A stretch of DNA of 64,000 bases from Oscillospiraceae bacterium (GCA_015068135.1 SVLB01000001.1:1-64000), one strand, 5' to 3'. Counted from the first letter of the stretch, positions 25,040 to 34,391 are shown. The notes: a model not told the origin generated them from the sequence alone. Made by a program: numbers and translations.

Positions 25040-25224
25040 GGAAACCCTCCCTCCAGAACTATCTTTTCGTTCTAGAATACAGTATATCCATGAATCGCAG
25101 TTAGGAACAGAAGTTAAAATACATAGCAACTATGTCAACTGGAATTAGTTTAATTCCAAACCTCTCTTGTACCCAGAGCGTAGTTCTACAGCAATATTCT
25201 AACACTAGAGGCAACATAAGTCTG

Positions 25225-25482
25225 CTATATCCCAAGATCGTCTTCTTTCAGCAACTCGGTTATTGGTACTCCCAATGCTCTAGCGAAAATTACCAAATCA
25301 ATATCCGTCACAAACCGTTCTCCGTTTTCCACCCGGCGAATAAAGTAATGGTCTACATCAAAACCAAGAAGCTGCATTTTGACTGCAAGTTTTCGTTGTG
25401 ATAGCTTTTTGCTTTTTCGTATTTGTGCAACTCTGTGACCGCAAAGGTTATTGGTTCCATCGGCAGCTTTAATCTTAAACAT
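25225..25482 (-). CDS. XRE-family transcriptional regulator (85 aa)
   Basis: 85 residues from ATG 25482, with a helix-turn-helix (HRVAQIRKSKKLSQRKLAVK, FIRRVENGERFVTDIDLVIF) and almost nothing else. An upstream start (25506) would lie within a palindromic operator and lacks an SD; GGGG before ATG 25482 is a modest SD. It is divergent from the zinc-ribbon membrane gene at 25632, with matching palindromes on both sides of that gene's promoter, so it is probably the repressor of the surface-protein operon. Confidence 0.78.
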   Translation of the reverse strand: MFKIKAADGTNNLCGHRVAQIRKSKKLSQRKLAVKMQLLGFDVDHYFIRRVENGERFVTDIDLVIFARALGVPITELLKEDDLGI

Positions 25483-25492
25483 AGCATCCCCC

Positions 25493-25571
25493 GTAGTGTT
25501 GAACACTGTTTACTTTTTTCATATTTTATGCTAAAATTGGGGGCAGAATGGTGAATGGTGTTCAATACTAC
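25493..25571 (+). promoter_or_regulatory. Promoter flanked by a 14-bp inverted operator pair
   Basis: GTAGTGTTGAACAC (25493-25506) and GTGTTCAATACTAC (25558-25571) are inverted copies with one mismatch. Each half contains the near-perfect palindrome GTGTT-N-AACAC. Between them TTTACT (25509-25514) and TAAAAT (25532-25537) with 17-base spacing form a promoter toward the membrane-protein gene. Confidence 0.65.
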
Positions 25572-25631
25572 GCAAAAGGTTGCACAGATTTGACTATTTG
25601 GGTTTGCAATTATAGAGGGAGGTTTTGAATT

Positions 25632-26432
25632 ATGAAGAATTGTCCAGTATGCGGAAATCTCGTGAAAGACGATGAAAAGACTTGTGCTCATTGCAGACAT
25701 AACTTCTTTGAAGATGCCGATCATAGCAATGTTGCATCCTCTGCTATGAGAGATCCGTTGAAGTATTCTAAGGAAGCTGTCGAAGAAAAGATTGCTAAAT
25801 ATTATAATGACACATATTTAGCAGCAAATAGCAGCGGCAAATATATTGTTCTTTCGGATGAAACAAGTGTCGAAGGAACTGTGTGCAATGTGATTGTTAG
25901 GTATTTGAATGATAACGAAGATTCTGTGCCTATTGCTGATGTTTCTATGGATATGTTATCCGGTGAATGTAAAATATCATCGCGCTCAGCAAAAAAGAAG
26001 AAGTCTGATGCTCCAATTTCAAGCAGGAACATACTCAGTATTGTTCTAGTTGTAGCGGCAGCTATTGCCTGGATGGCAGCACCGTTTATTGCTATAACAG
26101 GATACCAAAAGGGTGATCAACTAAGTGCGTTAGCGATACTAATAGGCGATTTCACCATGATCGGTGAGGTTTATGAAACTCGACAATTCTGGGTTGCCAT
26201 TGCTTCTGCTATCTGTATGGTCATTTGTTTCGTTTGCCTTTGCAAAAAAGAAGGGGGCGCAGCAAGGGTTTCTGCACTTATTTGCGATGGCATAATGAGC
26301 CTCATTCTCGTGCAGGTTTATAATGTATCTTATAATTTTTCAGAGGGACTGGAAGATTTCATCGGAAGCGGTTTCTGGATCATTTTTGCCCTGATGTTAA
26401 TAGTTGCTTTTGTAAGCGAAAAGCAAGACTGA
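25632..26432 (+). CDS. Zinc-ribbon membrane protein with a domain shared with the surface protein
   Basis: 266 residues. An N-terminal zinc ribbon (CPVCGN, CAHCRH; residues 4-24) is followed by a soluble domain (about 45-115), then about four membrane segments from 134 to 262. The soluble domain (VEEKIAKYYNDTYLAANSSG ..., then DVSMDMLSGECKI) lines up with residues 430-510 of the 1177-aa surface protein encoded downstream (IEKMVADYYNQNYYSDENPG, YVSVNMITGKMTI). A sensor or transport partner of that protein is plausible. SD AGGGAGG is close to the ATG. Confidence 0.7.
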   Translation: MKNCPVCGNLVKDDEKTCAHCRHNFFEDADHSNVASSAMRDPLKYSKEAVEEKIAKYYNDTYLAANSSGKYIVLSDETSVEGTVCNVIVRYLNDNEDSVPIADVSMDMLSGECKISSRSAKKKKSDAPISSRNILSIVLVVAAAIAWMAAPFIAITGYQKGDQLSALAILIGDFTMIGEVYETRQFWVAIASAICMVICFVCLCKKEGGAARVSALICDGIMSLILVQVYNVSYNFSEGLEDFIGSGFWIIFALMLIVAFVSEKQD

Positions 26433-26451
26433 CACTCTTTCGGAGGTGCAT

Positions 26452-26952
26452 ATGGAACCAGTTGGAATGATAACCAGCATTGTAATTTTTCTCATAATAC
26501 TTGCTACTGCTCTGCTAAGCGGTTCTGCCGATGCTTTGCTTGAAAACTTTTCGGGTATAAGCTGGATAGTTCTGTTAGTTTTTATTGTCATTGCTCTTTT
26601 TCAAGCAAACAAATGCGTAAAGCACAAAGCAAATCCTTTGATTGCCTACATTTGCCAAGTGACCAGCAATCTTTGTTTTGCTTTCTTTGTCATGCTTACA
26701 ATGCGAGATCTAGCGCTAGTTGCATCTGAGGGAGTAATGGGTTTGTTTGGGTTCATAATCCTTGTTCCGTTTTATGGAATCGGTATGGGAATATGTCGGT
26801 GTCCCAATATGCTAAGTAGTGGAGTGACCGAAGATCCTGCGCTTCTGCTGATTGATGCTGTTGCTACGCCTGCGCTGATCTTGTTAGCATGTTGGATTTT
26901 TGGGTTCTTTGATTCTGTACCAGTAGTCTGGGATTCATTATTTCAGTTTTGA
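26452..26952 (+). CDS. Unknown multi-pass membrane protein (166 aa)
   Basis: 166 residues with about four hydrophobic segments and short loops; no enzyme motif. ATG 26452 follows GGAGG by five bases, 19 bases after the previous stop. It sits between the zinc-ribbon membrane protein and the large surface protein and is probably co-transcribed with them. Function unknown. Confidence 0.6.
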   Translation: MEPVGMITSIVIFLIILATALLSGSADALLENFSGISWIVLLVFIVIALFQANKCVKHKANPLIAYICQVTSNLCFAFFVMLTMRDLALVASEGVMGLFGFIILVPFYGIGMGICRCPNMLSSGVTEDPALLLIDAVATPALILLACWIFGFFDSVPVVWDSLFQF

Positions 26953-26997
26953 GAAAATCAAGTAAATTTCTACGGTGTAATAATTTGTGAGGGTTTT

Positions 26998-29900
26998 ATG
27001 AAAAGAATAGTGTCATTACTAATAGCCTTTGCGTTGATTCTTTCCACTACGGCGGCTATGCCCATTTCCTCCTATGCTAGTACCACAGAGGGGTACTATG
27101 ATGTTATTGAAGATTACGCACTTTCTATAGGTTTCTCTACACTTGATGAATATGACAAAAAACAGTGTAAAGGCCTTCTTTACGACCTTAATGGTGATGG
27201 GCAAGATGAACTGATTGTGCAGCACCTAAAAAAAGGTTCTTCGGCGTATAGTGTATGGACTATGAATAATGGGAAACCGCAATGCGTTCTTGAAGATCCT
27301 TATTTGTCTGGACGATATGTTAATATGTATATTGCAGAATATGGTGGCAAAACATATTTCGTTTTGAACTCGTGGATCGGCGGTTCAGACGGTGGTTATA
27401 TCGAATGGTTGTTTTATGATGTAAATACAAATCCGTATAAATTGGCATATAACCTGGGCGAAGGGTCTAATTATGATGGATCGGGAACATCGACCAGCTT
27501 CATCAACAAGACGGGAGATAGCAGTACATATAAGCAAGTGTATTCTTGCCTTGATGGTTCGGTAGAAATACCATTTGAAAAAGAAGCACCCATGTTTGAT
27601 GTACTGATGGAAAACCTTCGTAACGGAGCTTCGTCAGAAATGGAACATCCGTACATTTCAATAATCAAAGGTGCGATTGAATCTACAAAGAATGTTTACA
27701 GTTCCTCTGAGGGTTTGGGCTTTTTGCACGATGTTGATAATAATGGCATTGATGAATTGATCATGGTGTATTCTGACTATGTAAATTCTCAGCCGACTAC
27801 TGTATGTAGCATATATACAACAGATGGAACTTATCCTGTAGCTTTATGCGATCAAACAAGACTTTTTCCGGATATTGGTGGCGTCAGTGGCTATGTTTCT
27901 GTATCGCAGAATGGTGCCGCCAAGTACATTGAAGTACATGCCAATACTACTGAGGTAGCTGGCGATGAGGGTTATTTTAGCGGCTTTTGGGTTGTGTCCT
28001 CTGTGGATGGAACAACACTGGTTCGGGAGGCAGAGGTTAAATTTGAAGGAACGCATAACTACAAAACCGACAATGACTTATTCCAAGAAACCTATATCCT
28101 AATTGATGGGAAAGAGGTTGATTATCAAACTTATAAAACCTGGGCAGAAGGTTTTAAGAAGCTTGAAGTGATCTCCATCGGAATGGCTGATCAAGAACAG
28201 ACTAGCGGTGTTGTGACATTGCGCGAGTTGATTGACATTCTAAGGAATGCCGATAACGGCGGGCAAGAGGAAACGCCCCAGCCTTCCTATTCTGTTGAAG
28301 AAATAGAAAAAATGGTTGCTGATTATTATAATCAGAATTATTACAGTGACGAGAATCCTGGAAAGTATGTTGTCTTTCATGCAGATACCTATGTAAATGA
28401 TAATAATTGCAACACTGTTGTGAGATTTCAAAGCTCTAGCGATTCACCGGATGTACCGGCGAATGTGGTTGTCGCCTATGTTTCGGTCAATATGATTACG
28501 GGCAAGATGACAATTGAAACTGTTGATGGAAACATTGATGTACAGTTGTTTAATCCTAACGGAGATAATACTGTTGCAGGTGTACCATCGCCGGTTTCGA
28601 CAGTGAGTTCTTTCAATAATTTCTTTGTTGCTAATTATTATGAAAATCTCAATGAGATGTATCAGTACGATTCTGCAGCAAAAGGGATAGTAGAAAACTC
28701 AACAAAGTTCCAAATTGACTGGAATAGCTGTCTAAGCGCGCTGTCTAACAAAGAATACATTGACATTACCAAATTTGAGAACCATCCAGAGTATTACTAT
28801 CAAGCGGTGCTGTTTGAAAGCTTGTTGCAGACGAAATTGGATGACGACTATTTAGCAGCTCTTGCAGGCCAAATTCTAAATTCTTCGATTGATGCGCTGT
28901 CATACTATGTATCCGTTGATGCAAACTTTAACAACTATGAAGATGCACTAAAACAGAAGCTTAATAAAGCAATGACAGACTTTAGCATTGACTCTGTTCA
29001 GTACAATCGTCTGAAGGATTATTATGGTCAGTATTGCGAGCAGATCGCTTCTTACGAAACCATGAAAGGCATTTATGATTTAGTAGTTAAAGCTGATGGT
29101 ACTATCGAGGACTTTTTTATTGCACTTAGCAACTACTCCAGTATCCGAATGGTCAGCGATGAAAGTATTGCCGCACTGCGATACTTGAAAGCACAACTGG
29201 AAACCTCAACCAATGCAGAAGATCAGTACATACTGAAAGCAGTTACAAATGTAATTGCTTCTCTTGAGCGCACCATGAACGAACAGCTTCTGCTAAATTG
29301 TATGGGTACTGCCAAAGATCTCTTATGGGGAGTTTTCTGGGCTGCAATAGGAGATGCTTTCCCACAAATGCTTGCGATGGACATAGCCAACTTTACCATC
29401 GACACAGGTTTAGCACTATCGAATGTTTTCTTCCCAACCACTATTTCCGCAGACAGTTATTGTAAGATATATGCTGATTATGCTATTGAAACAGTGACCC
29501 GAAAGGCACTGAACGAAGCATATACAACCTATGCGCAAAACCCAACTGAAGAACTTGCCGCAATAACGGTTGGCCTTTACGATCTGCTTGGTTACACATT
29601 TACCCATGAAATAGAGGTAGCATCGGTTCTGTCCGAGCAGCTTCATAAAGACGGATTGATCAATGGCATCAAGAATCTTTTCGTGGGAAAGAACATGGAA
29701 ACCTATGAATATGAGCAAGCATGTATAGAAGCATACCGTGCATATTTGAATGAAATTACAGCTGTAAAAATTGAAGCACAGACAGAGTATGGTTTGGCAA
29801 TAGGCACACTTCAGCCAGTAGTAATCGTCTATATGGTCAATGGGAAAGTGCTGTACACAAGCGAAGCAGTTGTGACAACGGGAGAGAATTATGATCTGAC

Positions 29901-30531
29901 CAGCACTGGATATACTTTCCCCAACTTCATTGATCTTCGTATTGACATCGGTGGATATTACACGGATGAAAACTTAACAAACGCATATAATGAAGAGCCT
30001 GTCACTAAACCCCTTTCGCTATACTGCAATCTGTTGTTGAGCAAAGCATCTGATGGCACTCCTGTCTTGGTGGATCATTCCACCGGCATATCGGTTACAT
30101 GTGGCACCGGCATGACAAATTACACTCTGCAAACCCAGGCTATTACTGAAGGAAGCCTATTTGACACTGTTAGCGAAGATCACAATGGCGCAGATATTGA
30201 CCTCTATGACATTTCTTTGTATGAGGGAGGCAAATCGGTACAGCCCAACGAAAAGGTTACAGTAGAAATCCCCGTGGATAAAACACACGCAAACAAAAAA
30301 GGTGCAGTTTATCATGTTGATGAAAACGGGAATTATGAGAACATGAACGCGGTTTATGAGAATCAAGCATATCGCTTTGATACTACTCATTTCAGCAATT
30401 ATGTGATCGTGTATGAATCGTCCTCGTCTATTTGGCCTGTTTTGATTTGCTTTATTTCTGTGATTATCGCTGCAGGAGCTGCCTATACCGTATGGACTTA
30501 TCGTAAGAAGAAAAATTCCAAGCAATCATAA
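26998..30531 (+). CDS. Large membrane-anchored surface protein (1177 aa)
   Basis: Signal peptide at residues 1-28 (MKRIVSLLIAFALILSTTAA), then two similar N-terminal domains each with an Asp/Asn-rich calcium-loop-like stretch (YDLNGDGQDELIV near 67; HDVDNNGIDELIM near 245). A domain at about 430-510 is shared with the zinc-ribbon membrane protein. A long helical region (about 530-900) is followed by a beta-rich part and a C-terminal membrane helix (IWPVLICFISVIIAAGAAY) with basic tail. No LPXTG motif. It is exposed on the cell surface, possibly in adhesion or contact. Low GC and a palindromic operator system suggest cargo of separate origin. GAGGG is the weak SD. Confidence 0.72.
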   Translation: MKRIVSLLIAFALILSTTAAMPISSYASTTEGYYDVIEDYALSIGFSTLDEYDKKQCKGLLYDLNGDGQDELIVQHLKKGSSAYSVWTMNNGKPQCVLEDPYLSGRYVNMYIAEYGGKTYFVLNSWIGGSDGGYIEWLFYDVNTNPYKLAYNLGEGSNYDGSGTSTSFINKTGDSSTYKQVYSCLDGSVEIPFEKEAPMFDVLMENLRNGASSEMEHPYISIIKGAIESTKNVYSSSEGLGFLHDVDNNGIDELIMVYSDYVNSQPTTVCSIYTTDGTYPVALCDQTRLFPDIGGVSGYVSVSQNGAAKYIEVHANTTEVAGDEGYFSGFWVVSSVDGTTLVREAEVKFEGTHNYKTDNDLFQETYILIDGKEVDYQTYKTWAEGFKKLEVISIGMADQEQTSGVVTLRELIDILRNADNGGQEETPQPSYSVEEIEKMVADYYNQNYYSDENPGKYVVFHADTYVNDNNCNTVVRFQSSSDSPDVPANVVVAYVSVNMITGKMTIETVDGNIDVQLFNPNGDNTVAGVPSPVSTVSSFNNFFVANYYENLNEMYQYDSAAKGIVENSTKFQIDWNSCLSALSNKEYIDITKFENHPEYYYQAVLFESLLQTKLDDDYLAALAGQILNSSIDALSYYVSVDANFNNYEDALKQKLNKAMTDFSIDSVQYNRLKDYYGQYCEQIASYETMKGIYDLVVKADGTIEDFFIALSNYSSIRMVSDESIAALRYLKAQLETSTNAEDQYILKAVTNVIASLERTMNEQLLLNCMGTAKDLLWGVFWAAIGDAFPQMLAMDIANFTIDTGLALSNVFFPTTISADSYCKIYADYAIETVTRKALNEAYTTYAQNPTEELAAITVGLYDLLGYTFTHEIEVASVLSEQLHKDGLINGIKNLFVGKNMETYEYEQACIEAYRAYLNEITAVKIEAQTEYGLAIGTLQPVVIVYMVNGKVLYTSEAVVTTGENYDLTSTGYTFPNFIDLRIDIGGYYTDENLTNAYNEEPVTKPLSLYCNLLLSKASDGTPVLVDHSTGISVTCGTGMTNYTLQTQAITEGSLFDTVSEDHNGADIDLYDISLYEGGKSVQPNEKVTVEIPVDKTHANKKGAVYHVDENGNYENMNAVYENQAYRFDTTHFSNYVIVYESSSSIWPVLICFISVIIAAGAAYTVWTYRKKKNSKQS

Positions 30532-30538
30532 TATCCAA

Positions 30539-30585
30539 GGGAGGTTTCGCACCAAAATGTAAGCGAAACCTCCCGGAACTTTTTT
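30539..30585 (+). terminator. Terminator of the surface-protein operon containing the right 32-bp repeat
   Basis: GGGAGGTTTCGC and GCGAAACCTCCC form a perfect 12-bp stem around ACCAAAATGTAA seven bases after the stop; CTTTTTT follows. Bases 30543-30574 are identical to 5602-5633. Here the stem is longer and better placed as a terminator than the left copy. Confidence 0.8.
30543..30574. repeat. 32-bp direct repeat, right copy
   Basis: Exact copy, same orientation, of 5602-5633; the two bracket 24.9 kb. The first base pairs of the stem (GGGA) lie outside the repeated unit on the left, so the shared sequence is not simply the terminator stem. Confidence 0.85.
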
Positions 30586-30592
30586 GGCAGAA

Positions 30593-30626
30593 AATATCCC
30601 CTGTTCACGATAGAACAGGGGATATT
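30593..30626 (-). terminator. Terminator of the MmeI-like gene
   Basis: AATATCCCCTGTTC and GAACAGGGGATATT form a perfect 14-bp stem around six bases; on the minus strand TTTTC follows. It lies directly after the stop at 30628. Confidence 0.85.
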
Positions 30627-30627
30627 C

Positions 30628-33408
30628 TTACTTTTGGGTTAGTGCTTGGTACATCTTCATCAGTTCAGCAACACATTCCGTTTCCGTATTCAGTTTGCCC
30701 CAGAAACCATAGGCCTGCATAACTGCTTTGTCATTAAGTTGATGAGCCTTTAACAGTTCTGGATACAGCCACATCTTGTCGCCATAAAGATCCGCCATTG
30801 AGCAATCGGGATACAATGCGCGCGCATCCAGGATCGCTTTTGCTGTTTGTGATATTCTTGCGACTTGTTCTTCGTTGGGGGTTGGCCATGGGAAGTTGTT
30901 GTACACAACATCCTTAGAATACCGATAGTCGCTCTTTAGTCTGCCACATACTGCGCGCATCCATGCCATATGGACATTTGATGTTAGAATGCCAAAGTGA
31001 TACAGATTTGCGTTAGGAATAGTAATGACAAGGTTTGTTGCGATGGTGTTCTTGTCTAAGAAACCCATTGGCACATATCTTCTTCGTTCCGAAGAAACAG
31101 CGGGAACCACAATAAATGTATCAGGGTTATTTGTTTCTCTGAAAAGAGTTGGGCGTTCTGCCAGTTTTCTTCGCCCAGCATCCGGAGAAGTTTCTCTGTC
31201 AAGTTTGCAAGCTTCAACCCTTTTCATAACAGCGGGCATTTTAAGCAATTCTACTGGATTGGCACCTACAAGCCACAAACAATATCTTTTTCGATTGTTA
31301 ATAAACTCTGCCGATCCCACCAACTGTTTAATATACTTAACGGAATTAGGTTCTGCAGCAACAAAGGCGTCATATTCATCTGCTTCAATAATGAGGTGCC
31401 CTCCATCTGCTGGTCTGTTACCTGTTGTCATATTAGGCACATCACAAATTGGTGTTGATCGGTTGTCTATAAAGACAGAGGGGGCATCAATCAAGTAGGC
31501 GTTGATATTCTCAACCACCTGTTTCCGTTCAGATGTAAACAGATATTTTCTACCAGTATTGGGTGCAACGCTAAATCCTACGATAACACAATGGACATGA
31601 GCTTTGAGACTTGCTTCACTATCCCAACGGAAAGTCCGATGCGCAAAGTCAATGTGAATCCCAAAACGGTCATACAGTGGCTTCCAAACCCCCGCAACTT
31701 GTTCGCCTTGTGTAATGGAGTTTGTAGAAACGAACGCAGTGCGGATGTTGGTAGAGACCATCATTTGAGCCGACTTGAAATACCAACCTGCAACATAGTC
31801 TATCTTGCCAGCGGTCTTATAAGGCTTTCCTTTCTCGTCTACATAGATTGACAGAATATCATCTTTTTGCTCTTTGCTTTGTAGGGAGTAGCCAACAAAA
31901 GGTGGATTACCCATAATGTAATTCAGCTTAGCTTTCGGCACAATGGTTTCCCAATCGGTCCGGAGCGCATTTCCCTCGATGATGTTCGCATATGAAGTCA
32001 GCGGCAGGAAATCCAAGTGCATCCGGACGATTGCTTCGGTTTCTTTCATCATCTGACTTTCTGCGATCCACAATGCAGTCTTTGCAACAGTAACCGCAAA
32101 GTCGTTAATTTCAATGCCGTAGAACTGACCGATAGAAACCTGGATGGGGTTAATATATTCGCCCAAAATCTGCTGATCCTCTTGCTGCAGCGAAATCACC
32201 TGGTTTTCCAAACGGCGCAAGGACAGATATGTTTCCGTCAAGAAATTACCGGAGCCACACGCGGGATCGAGGAAAGTAAGTTTAGCGAGTTTTTTCTGGA
32301 AGTCAGACAGCTTTTGATTCCTTGTTTTCTTAACAGTAATTGCTGCAATAGCATCCAGTTCGGCAGTCAAATCATTGAAAAACAGTGGGTCAATTACTTT
32401 GTGAATGTTTTCAATGGAGGTATAGTGCATACCACCGCTGCGCCGGGTTTCTGGGTTCAAAGTAGATTCAAATACAGCACCGAAGATCGTAGGACTAATA
32501 CTGCTCCAGTTAAAATCTTCACTGGCTTTACTCAAAAGCAGTTCGATAATTTCTTCCGTGAAACGGGGAACAATAATATTTTCGTCAGCGAACAAACCGC
32601 CGTTGACATAGGGAAATGCAGCCAAATCTTCGTCCATGTAAGGATCACGATCGTCTACCTTTGTATCCAGCACTTTGAAAAGATCAATGAGCGCCTTGCG
32701 GATATTCTTAGGCTGGAATGTACTGAGATAGTCATGGAACATAGTATGGCTTCCAAAAATGCCTGCATCCTCTGCATACAAGCAGAACACCAACCGAACA
32801 CAGAGTGCATTCAAACTTTTCAGTTCTTCCTCGCTTGCGGGACTGTTGTATTGCTTCAGCAGTGCATCGTAGAGTTTACCCACCAAGTCACCGGCCTGCA
32901 GAGAGATTTCCATTTCTTTTTGAATCCTCTCGTTGCCGGCATCCACGAGGAACTGTAGCCGATGATATTCCTTTTCTAACTCTTCCAATCGGATGATCTC
33001 CGGAGTGTCATTAGGACGGTTCATATCGTGGATATGGAACTCTTTGAAATTACATACAACGATCCAACGAGGATTCATGTTATGAGGAAGGAAGCCTGCA
33101 TAACGGCGAGCTTGCCCATAGGGGGTTAACATTGTCCCATCCGATTGCTTATAACCCCTTTGGAGGTCTATATCCATGCCTTTCTGTTCGATCAGCACAT
33201 GGGTATCTTTTATATATCCGTCAATAAAGCTGGTATGGTCCAACTTCACGCGAACTTCAAAGTCGATTGCTTCAGTAGGCTGCTCAACACCAAACACATT
33301 TTGGAGCAGGGAAATCCAAAATAGTTGAGTCTCCTGTTTTTCATCGCCCCGGCCTGCCCAGGTTTTTGCAAACTGTTTGGCGGCTGCTTTTTGCTGCACA
33401 TCAGTCAT
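30628..33408 (-). CDS. MmeI-like type II restriction-modification enzyme (DNA methyltransferase fusion)
   Basis: 926 residues from ATG 33408 (SD AAGGGAG). An N-terminal region has a PD-(D/E)xK-like nuclease core (FIDGYIKDTHVLIEQKG near 60-78). A central N6-adenine methyltransferase has SAM motif FLDPACGSGNFLTET (about 378-392) and catalytic GNPPFVGY (about 497-504). A C-terminal target-recognition region follows (about 600-860). This matches single-chain type IIL enzymes of the MmeI family, which methylate one strand and cut at a distance. Length agrees. It is alone, with its own terminator, and could protect the element and host from foreign DNA. Confidence 0.85.
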   Translation of the reverse strand: MTDVQQKAAAKQFAKTWAGRGDEKQETQLFWISLLQNVFGVEQPTEAIDFEVRVKLDHTSFIDGYIKDTHVLIEQKGMDIDLQRGYKQSDGTMLTPYGQARRYAGFLPHNMNPRWIVVCNFKEFHIHDMNRPNDTPEIIRLEELEKEYHRLQFLVDAGNERIQKEMEISLQAGDLVGKLYDALLKQYNSPASEEELKSLNALCVRLVFCLYAEDAGIFGSHTMFHDYLSTFQPKNIRKALIDLFKVLDTKVDDRDPYMDEDLAAFPYVNGGLFADENIIVPRFTEEIIELLLSKASEDFNWSSISPTIFGAVFESTLNPETRRSGGMHYTSIENIHKVIDPLFFNDLTAELDAIAAITVKKTRNQKLSDFQKKLAKLTFLDPACGSGNFLTETYLSLRRLENQVISLQQEDQQILGEYINPIQVSIGQFYGIEINDFAVTVAKTALWIAESQMMKETEAIVRMHLDFLPLTSYANIIEGNALRTDWETIVPKAKLNYIMGNPPFVGYSLQSKEQKDDILSIYVDEKGKPYKTAGKIDYVAGWYFKSAQMMVSTNIRTAFVSTNSITQGEQVAGVWKPLYDRFGIHIDFAHRTFRWDSEASLKAHVHCVIVGFSVAPNTGRKYLFTSERKQVVENINAYLIDAPSVFIDNRSTPICDVPNMTTGNRPADGGHLIIEADEYDAFVAAEPNSVKYIKQLVGSAEFINNRKRYCLWLVGANPVELLKMPAVMKRVEACKLDRETSPDAGRRKLAERPTLFRETNNPDTFIVVPAVSSERRRYVPMGFLDKNTIATNLVITIPNANLYHFGILTSNVHMAWMRAVCGRLKSDYRYSKDVVYNNFPWPTPNEEQVARISQTAKAILDARALYPDCSMADLYGDKMWLYPELLKAHQLNDKAVMQAYGFWGKLNTETECVAELMKMYQALTQK

Positions 33409-33480
33409 AGGGATGCTCCCTTCGTTGGTTTGCACCCATTATACAGGAAAAGTTGGTAAAAGTCTATAAATGCGTAAAAA

Positions 33481-33502
33481 ATCCCGGCAGTTATGCCGGG
33501 AT
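33481..33502. terminator. Hairpin upstream of the MmeI-like gene
   Basis: ATCCCGGCA and TGCCGGGAT form a perfect 9-bp stem around GTTA; on the minus strand it is followed by TTTTTACGC. It lies 70 bases before the start of the minus-strand gene and may block read-through from the right. Confidence 0.65.
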
Positions 33503-33589
33503 CATCAATTTAGGCTGCATCCTGCAGCATGGAGTGTTTGCACCCTCACTATGTATATGTATGAAGTTGCACTAAAAGTGACACGATTA

Positions 33590-33618
33590 TGGACAAAAGC
33601 GAGTAATTTTCCTATAAT
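33590..33618 (+). promoter_or_regulatory. Promoter of the GNAT gene
   Basis: TGGACA (33590-33595) and TATAAT (33613-33618) are 17 bases apart. The inverted repeat CAGTCC/GGACTG follows within 30 bases and may be an operator. Confidence 0.6.
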
Positions 33619-33690
33619 TGCATCAGTCCGTTATGTTGGACTGTTCACGATATATAATTGGGCATATAAAACCCAAAGGAGCTGACCGTG

Positions 33691-34266
33691 ATGAGCAATA
33701 TTATAGCTGAAACCCAACGGATCGTTCTTCGTCTGATTGAGGATGCGGACCGTGATTTAATCTTCAAACTTTCAAAGGAGTCAATGATGATCTCTGCGCT
33801 ACCGCAGGATGATAAGTTCCAAGAAATGTACAAGCAGACATGTTGGGAAGAAGTCAACCGCCCTTCGATTTTCAATGTCCTAATCTTCCTCAAAGACACC
33901 GGCGAATTTATCGGCAAGATCTGTATGCAATTCATTGATGACCCTTTGCCCGAATTAGGCATTGACCTCTTGAAAAAATTTCAGAATTTTGGATACGGCC
34001 CGGAAGCAATTATTGCGTTTGCAAATTGGTATGGACAAGTACATAGTTTGTCGCAAATTAGGGTTCGTATCAGCAAGGAAAATGACCATAGCAGGCATGT
34101 GTTTGAAAAGTTAGGTGCAGTTTATAGCGAGGACACCCCTTCAGTTAACCCAGGTTTTGTAGCAATGATGAAGGATCTTCTCCCGGATGCGGATATATCC
34201 GCACTTACATTAAACAATGTTCGGGATTACATTCTGCATCTTCCTGTTATAGAGCAAGGGGTGTAA
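33691..34266 (+). CDS. GNAT-family N-acetyltransferase
   Basis: 191 residues. The start ETQRIVLRLIEDADRDLIFKL, the central strand TGEFIGKICMQFI and the ELGIDLLKKFQNFGYGPEA segment form the GNAT acetyl-CoA fold of the RimJ/RimL type, which acetylates amines such as protein N-termini or antibiotics. The usual R/QxxGxG/A loop is replaced by FQNFGYG, a tolerated variant. AAAGGAG lies nine bases before ATG 33691. It has its own promoter and precedes a tiny Cys-rich gene. The substrate is unknown. Confidence 0.75.
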   Translation: MSNIIAETQRIVLRLIEDADRDLIFKLSKESMMISALPQDDKFQEMYKQTCWEEVNRPSIFNVLIFLKDTGEFIGKICMQFIDDPLPELGIDLLKKFQNFGYGPEAIIAFANWYGQVHSLSQIRVRISKENDHSRHVFEKLGAVYSEDTPSVNPGFVAMMKDLLPDADISALTLNNVRDYILHLPVIEQGV

Positions 34267-34271
34267 TTACT

Positions 34272-34391
34272 ATGGCAAAAGTGTTCAAGGAGTTAGCAAA
34301 TCGCTTTCGGCACTGGGTAGTTAAAGAAAAGCAATGTAACCATTGCTGCTTATGCTGTGAATACTATAAGACTTGCAAAGAAGATTGCTGA
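34272..34391 (+). CDS. Tiny cysteine-rich protein (39 aa)
   Basis: A 39-residue frame, MAKVFKELANRFRHWVVKEK then six cysteines (CNHCCLCC ... CKEDC), starts six bases after the GNAT stop with AAGGGGTG upstream. A basic amphipathic start followed by a metal-knuckle-like cluster recurs in small proteins of gut Firmicutes (from memory). Metal binding or a role in regulation is possible. The next gene on the other strand begins its stop two bases later. Confidence 0.5.
   Translation: MAKVFKELANRFRHWVVKEKQCNHCCLCCEYYKTCKEDC

Noticed and set aside
32017..32958. 313-codon plus-strand frame within the MmeI-like gene
   Set aside because: Antisense to the methyltransferase core motifs; no start signal.
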